Notes under the pieces: model-generated
Databases searched by the model: none
What the model saw: the letters and a program-made list of their open reading frames with translations, nothing else
What the model was told of the DNA's origin: nothing
Position numbers and translations under genes: made by a program
Shown here: positions 6,429-8,600 of the stretch, piece after piece
Numbering within the stretch: the stretch's first letter is position 1
How the letters are laid out: each line of letters begins with the position of its first letter
DNA from: CF-72 sp051006215
GTDB lineage: Bacteria; Chloroflexota; UBA6077; CF-72
Direction: 5' to 3'
DNA length: 8,600 bases
Assembly (NCBI GenBank): GCA_051006215.1
Contig: JBPCIO010000382.1
Span: 1 to 8,600 of the forward strand

Positions 6429-8327
6429 ATGCCGATGATGGACTTCGGGAACAATCAGCAGCAGCCAACACTTAGCCGGCGCTCGCTAGTCGCACGCGTC
6501 ACGGTCGGTCTTGCAGGCGGCGCGCTGGCGTCGCTTCTGAGTGCGTGTTCTTCGGCCGCGCCAGCGCCTGCAACGGCTGCACCGAGCACCGCGGCGCCAG
6601 CGGCTACGACCCCTGCCGCGGCAGGGGCCACGTCCGCACCCGCCGCGGCTACCACTGGTCCCGTCGCCACCACTGCACCCCTTGCGGGTGCCGCGCGCGG
6701 CACTGGCGGCTCGTTGCGAGTCCTGATGTGGCAGGGCCCGACCATCCTGAATCCGCACCTGACCCAGGGCACCAAAGACTACATCGCCGCCCGATTTTGC
6801 TGCGAGCCGCTACTCACCGTGAGCGGCGACGGCAAGTTCAGCCCGGTGCTGGCCGCCGAAGTCCCCAGCAAGGAAAACGGAGGCCTGGCAGCCGACGGCA
6901 AGACGGTCACCTACAAGCTCAAGCCAGGCGTCAAGTGGGCCGACGGTGAGCCCTTCACCGCCGACGACGTGGTGTTCACGTTCCAGTACGTCACCAACAA
7001 AGAAACCGCGGCGACCACCTTCGGCACGTTTGCCGACCTCGAGACCGTCGAGGCGGTGGATCCCACTACGGTTCGCCTGACCTTCAAGCAGGCTACCGGC
7101 GGCTGGTACGTCCCATTTACGGGGTCCAACGGCATGGTGGTGCCAAAGCACGTCCTCGAGAAATATAACGGCTCCGCTGCACGCGACGCGCCGTTCAACC
7201 TCAAGGCGTTTGGCACCGGCCCGTACATGGCCCAGGAGTTCAAGCCAGGCGATGTCGTGACCCTGGTTACCAACCCGAATTATCGCGAAGCGGGTAAGCC
7301 GTTCTTCGGTCAGGTGGATATCAAAGGCGGCGGCGACGCGGTTTCATCTGCTCGGGCGGTGTTCCAGACTGGTGAGTACGACTACGCCTGGAATCTGCAA
7401 GTCGAGGCGCAGGTGCTGACCCAGCTTTTGCAGAGTGGCAAGGGCGACCTTGTACTCGGGGCAGGCGGCGGCGTCGAGCAGATCCTGATCAACCAGACCG
7501 ATCCCACGACAGAGGTCGACGGCGAGCGCTCGAGCCTAAAAACCAAGCACCCGTTTCTGACCGACCAGCGCGTCCGCAAGGCGCTGTCGCTGGCTATCGA
7601 CCGTACCACGATCGCCAAGCAGCTCTACGGTCAGACCGGCGATGCCACGGCAAACGTGCTCACCACACCCACGAATCTGGCATCCACCACTACGGCGCTT
7701 GAATTCGATATCGGCAAAGCCAACCAGTTGCTGGACGAGGCCGGGTACAAGCGAAGCAGCGACGGCGTGCGGATGACGCCTGACGGCAAGCGCATGCACA
7801 TGCTCTACCAAACCACGATCAACTCGCTGCGTCAGAAGGAGCAGGACATCGTCAAGCAGGGCTGGCAGCAGATCGGCATCGAAACCGAGCTCAAGTCGGT
7901 CGACGCCAGCATCTATTTCTCAGCAGATGTCGGGAATCCGGATACCACCGGACACTTTTACGCAGATGCGCAGATGCTCACTGCCACCTTCGACGCGCCT
8001 TTTCCCCTCGGGTATATGAAGCGCTTCTACGGCGAAAATCCCGACATCGACCTTGCCCAACAATCCAACAAGTGGGCGCCGCCGAACTCCATGCGCTGGT
8101 CGGATGACGAGTTCAACAAGCTCTACGACCAGGTCAAGACCGAAACGGACGTCGACAAGGCCGCCCGCTTGTGGATGCAGATGAACGACATCGTCGTCAA
8201 CAGCTACATATCCCTGCCGCTCGTCGACCGCAAATCAGCAGATGGCAAAATCAAAGCCCTCAAAGGACCCGACCTCAGCCCATTCGAGCCCTGGTCCTGG
8301 AACATCGCCGACTGGACCAAATCCTAA
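6429..8327 (+). CDS. ABC transporter substrate-binding lipoprotein, family 5
   Basis: This 632-residue extracellular solute-binding protein belongs to the peptide/nickel/oligosaccharide class (SBP_bac_5). It has a twin-arginine signal (SRRSLVARV, R17-R18), a hydrophobic stretch and a lipobox LSAC ending at C40, so it is likely exported folded and lipid-anchored. Residues 41-92 are a low-complexity Ala/Pro/Thr tether. The mature domain begins near GGSLRVLMWQGPTILNPHL. The family signature is LKPGVKWADGEPFTADDVVF (164-183). The start is the first of three close ATGs (6429, 6435, 6438), none with a strong ribosome binding site. It begins 10 bases after the flavin subunit gene, so it is probably cotranscribed and may supply the hydroxylase substrate. 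The ligand cannot be read from the sequence. No permease or ATPase gene follows before the window ends; a repeat array does. Confidence 0.92.
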   Translation: MPMMDFGNNQQQPTLSRRSLVARVTVGLAGGALASLLSACSSAAPAPATAAPSTAAPAATTPAAAGATSAPAAATTGPVATTAPLAGAARGTGGSLRVLMWQGPTILNPHLTQGTKDYIAARFCCEPLLTVSGDGKFSPVLAAEVPSKENGGLAADGKTVTYKLKPGVKWADGEPFTADDVVFTFQYVTNKETAATTFGTFADLETVEAVDPTTVRLTFKQATGGWYVPFTGSNGMVVPKHVLEKYNGSAARDAPFNLKAFGTGPYMAQEFKPGDVVTLVTNPNYREAGKPFFGQVDIKGGGDAVSSARAVFQTGEYDYAWNLQVEAQVLTQLLQSGKGDLVLGAGGGVEQILINQTDPTTEVDGERSSLKTKHPFLTDQRVRKALSLAIDRTTIAKQLYGQTGDATANVLTTPTNLASTTTALEFDIGKANQLLDEAGYKRSSDGVRMTPDGKRMHMLYQTTINSLRQKEQDIVKQGWQQIGIETELKSVDASIYFSADVGNPDTTGHFYADAQMLTATFDAPFPLGYMKRFYGENPDIDLAQQSNKWAPPNSMRWSDDEFNKLYDQVKTETDVDKAARLWMQMNDIVVNSYISLPLVDRKSADGKIKALKGPDLSPFEPWSWNIADWTKS

Positions 8328-8394
8328 ACGTAGGAAATTTTTACACTCGCGCAAGCTCGCATTGTCCTTGGCCCGCCATTGCATGAACGTGGCG
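8328..8394 (+). other. Spacer with degenerate repeat start after the operon
   Basis: This is the 67-base transition from the lipoprotein stop codon to the clear repeats. It begins with an A/T-rich patch (GGAAATTTTTAC, 8333-8344). From about 8361 it resembles the 3' half of a diverged unit (CCTTGGCCCG, then GCATGAACGTGG). No stem followed by a T-tract is seen, so I do not call an intrinsic terminator. Confidence 0.45.
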
Positions 8395-8600
8395 CGATTC
8401 CCATGCTCTGTGGCACGTAATTGCATGGACGTGGTTGGATTCTGATGGTGCTTTGGCCTGAAATTCCGCGGACGTGGTTGGATTCGTCAGGTGTTTCGGC
8501 TTGGAATTCCCTGGACGTAGTTGGATTCTGATGGTGCTTTGGCCTGAAATTCCGCGGACGTGGTTGGATTCGTTAGGTGCTTTGGCTTGGAATTCCGCGG
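8395..8600 (+). repeat. 43-bp tandem array with alternating A and B units
   Basis: Units start at 8395 (degenerate, 42 bp), 8437, 8480, 8523 and 8566; the last four starts are each exactly 43 bases apart. The units at 8437 and 8523 are identical over all 43 bases (A type: GGATTCTGATGGTGC, then CCTGAAATTCCGCGG). Those at 8480 and 8566 are of a second kind (B type: GGATTCGTYAGGTG, then TTGGAATTCC). The array is therefore built on an 86-bp A-B period. Units contain the palindromes GGAATTCC (B) and CCGCGG. There are no unique spacers, so it is not CRISPR, and the 43-base period rules out a conserved repeated protein. It continues past the window end. Confidence 0.9.

Noticed and set aside
6549..6704. 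Ala/Pro/Thr-rich stretch as a frameshift or sequencing artefact
   Set aside because: Low-complexity tethers directly after the lipobox cysteine are common in solute-binding lipoproteins, and the frame stays open into a normal binding domain.
8328..8394. Intrinsic terminator after the lipoprotein gene
   Set aside because: The T-run at 8338-8342 is not preceded by a GC-rich stem, and no stem-loop plus T-tract was found.
8395..8600. CRISPR array
   Set aside because: Units are contiguous and similar along their whole length, with no unique spacers. Identity of alternate units is the opposite of spacer diversity. No cas genes are nearby.

Overview
The window is G+C-rich bacterial DNA. The best guess for its source is a member of the Chloroflexota or a similar high-GC environmental lineage. 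This is inferred from three things: the style of the solute-binding lipoprotein (twin-arginine signal, lipobox, long Ala/Pro/Thr linker), the form II-type cox operon, and the GC-rich palindromes and short tandem repeats between genes. No rRNA, tRNA or phylogenetic marker is present, so the assignment is tentative.

Layout. Positions 1-890 have no convincing gene. They form an inverted structure: a tandem array with a nominal 43-bp period (1-83, + sense), a hairpin module of about 60 bp (84-143), an unrecognised core (144-728), then the same module and a degenerate array in opposite orientation (729-789 and 790-880). Next is a minus-strand gene for a PI3/PI4-kinase-fold protein of the SCO1664 type (912-1652), divergent from a plus-strand gene for an unrecognised six-span membrane protein (1753-2538). 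A candidate sigma-70-type promoter at 2560-2588 precedes a compact four-gene plus-strand operon: [2Fe-2S] subunit (2714-3238), molybdopterin subunit (3243-5612), FAD subunit (5609-6418) and an extracellular solute-binding protein of ABC family 5 (6429-8327). Just after the last stop codon the 43-bp array reappears, with alternating A and B versions of the unit, and runs off the window end.

How the genes work together. The S-L-M genes encode a complete heterotrimeric molybdenum hydroxylase of the CO dehydrogenase / xanthine dehydrogenase superfamily. The large subunit has PYRGAGR where CO-oxidising form I enzymes have AYxCSFR. It is therefore a form II or aldehyde/heterocycle-hydroxylase-like enzyme, and its substrate is not shown by the sequence. 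The solute-binding protein lies only 10 bases downstream, which suggests that an organic substrate is captured and then hydroxylated. No permease, ATPase or Mo-cofactor maturation gene is in the window.

The least explained part is the repeat system. It occurs at both window ends and, in inverted orientation, at 729-880. It lies immediately 3' of both outward-facing genes that border the gene block, in the same orientation relative to each gene. The window starts and ends inside arrays, so their full extent is unknown.
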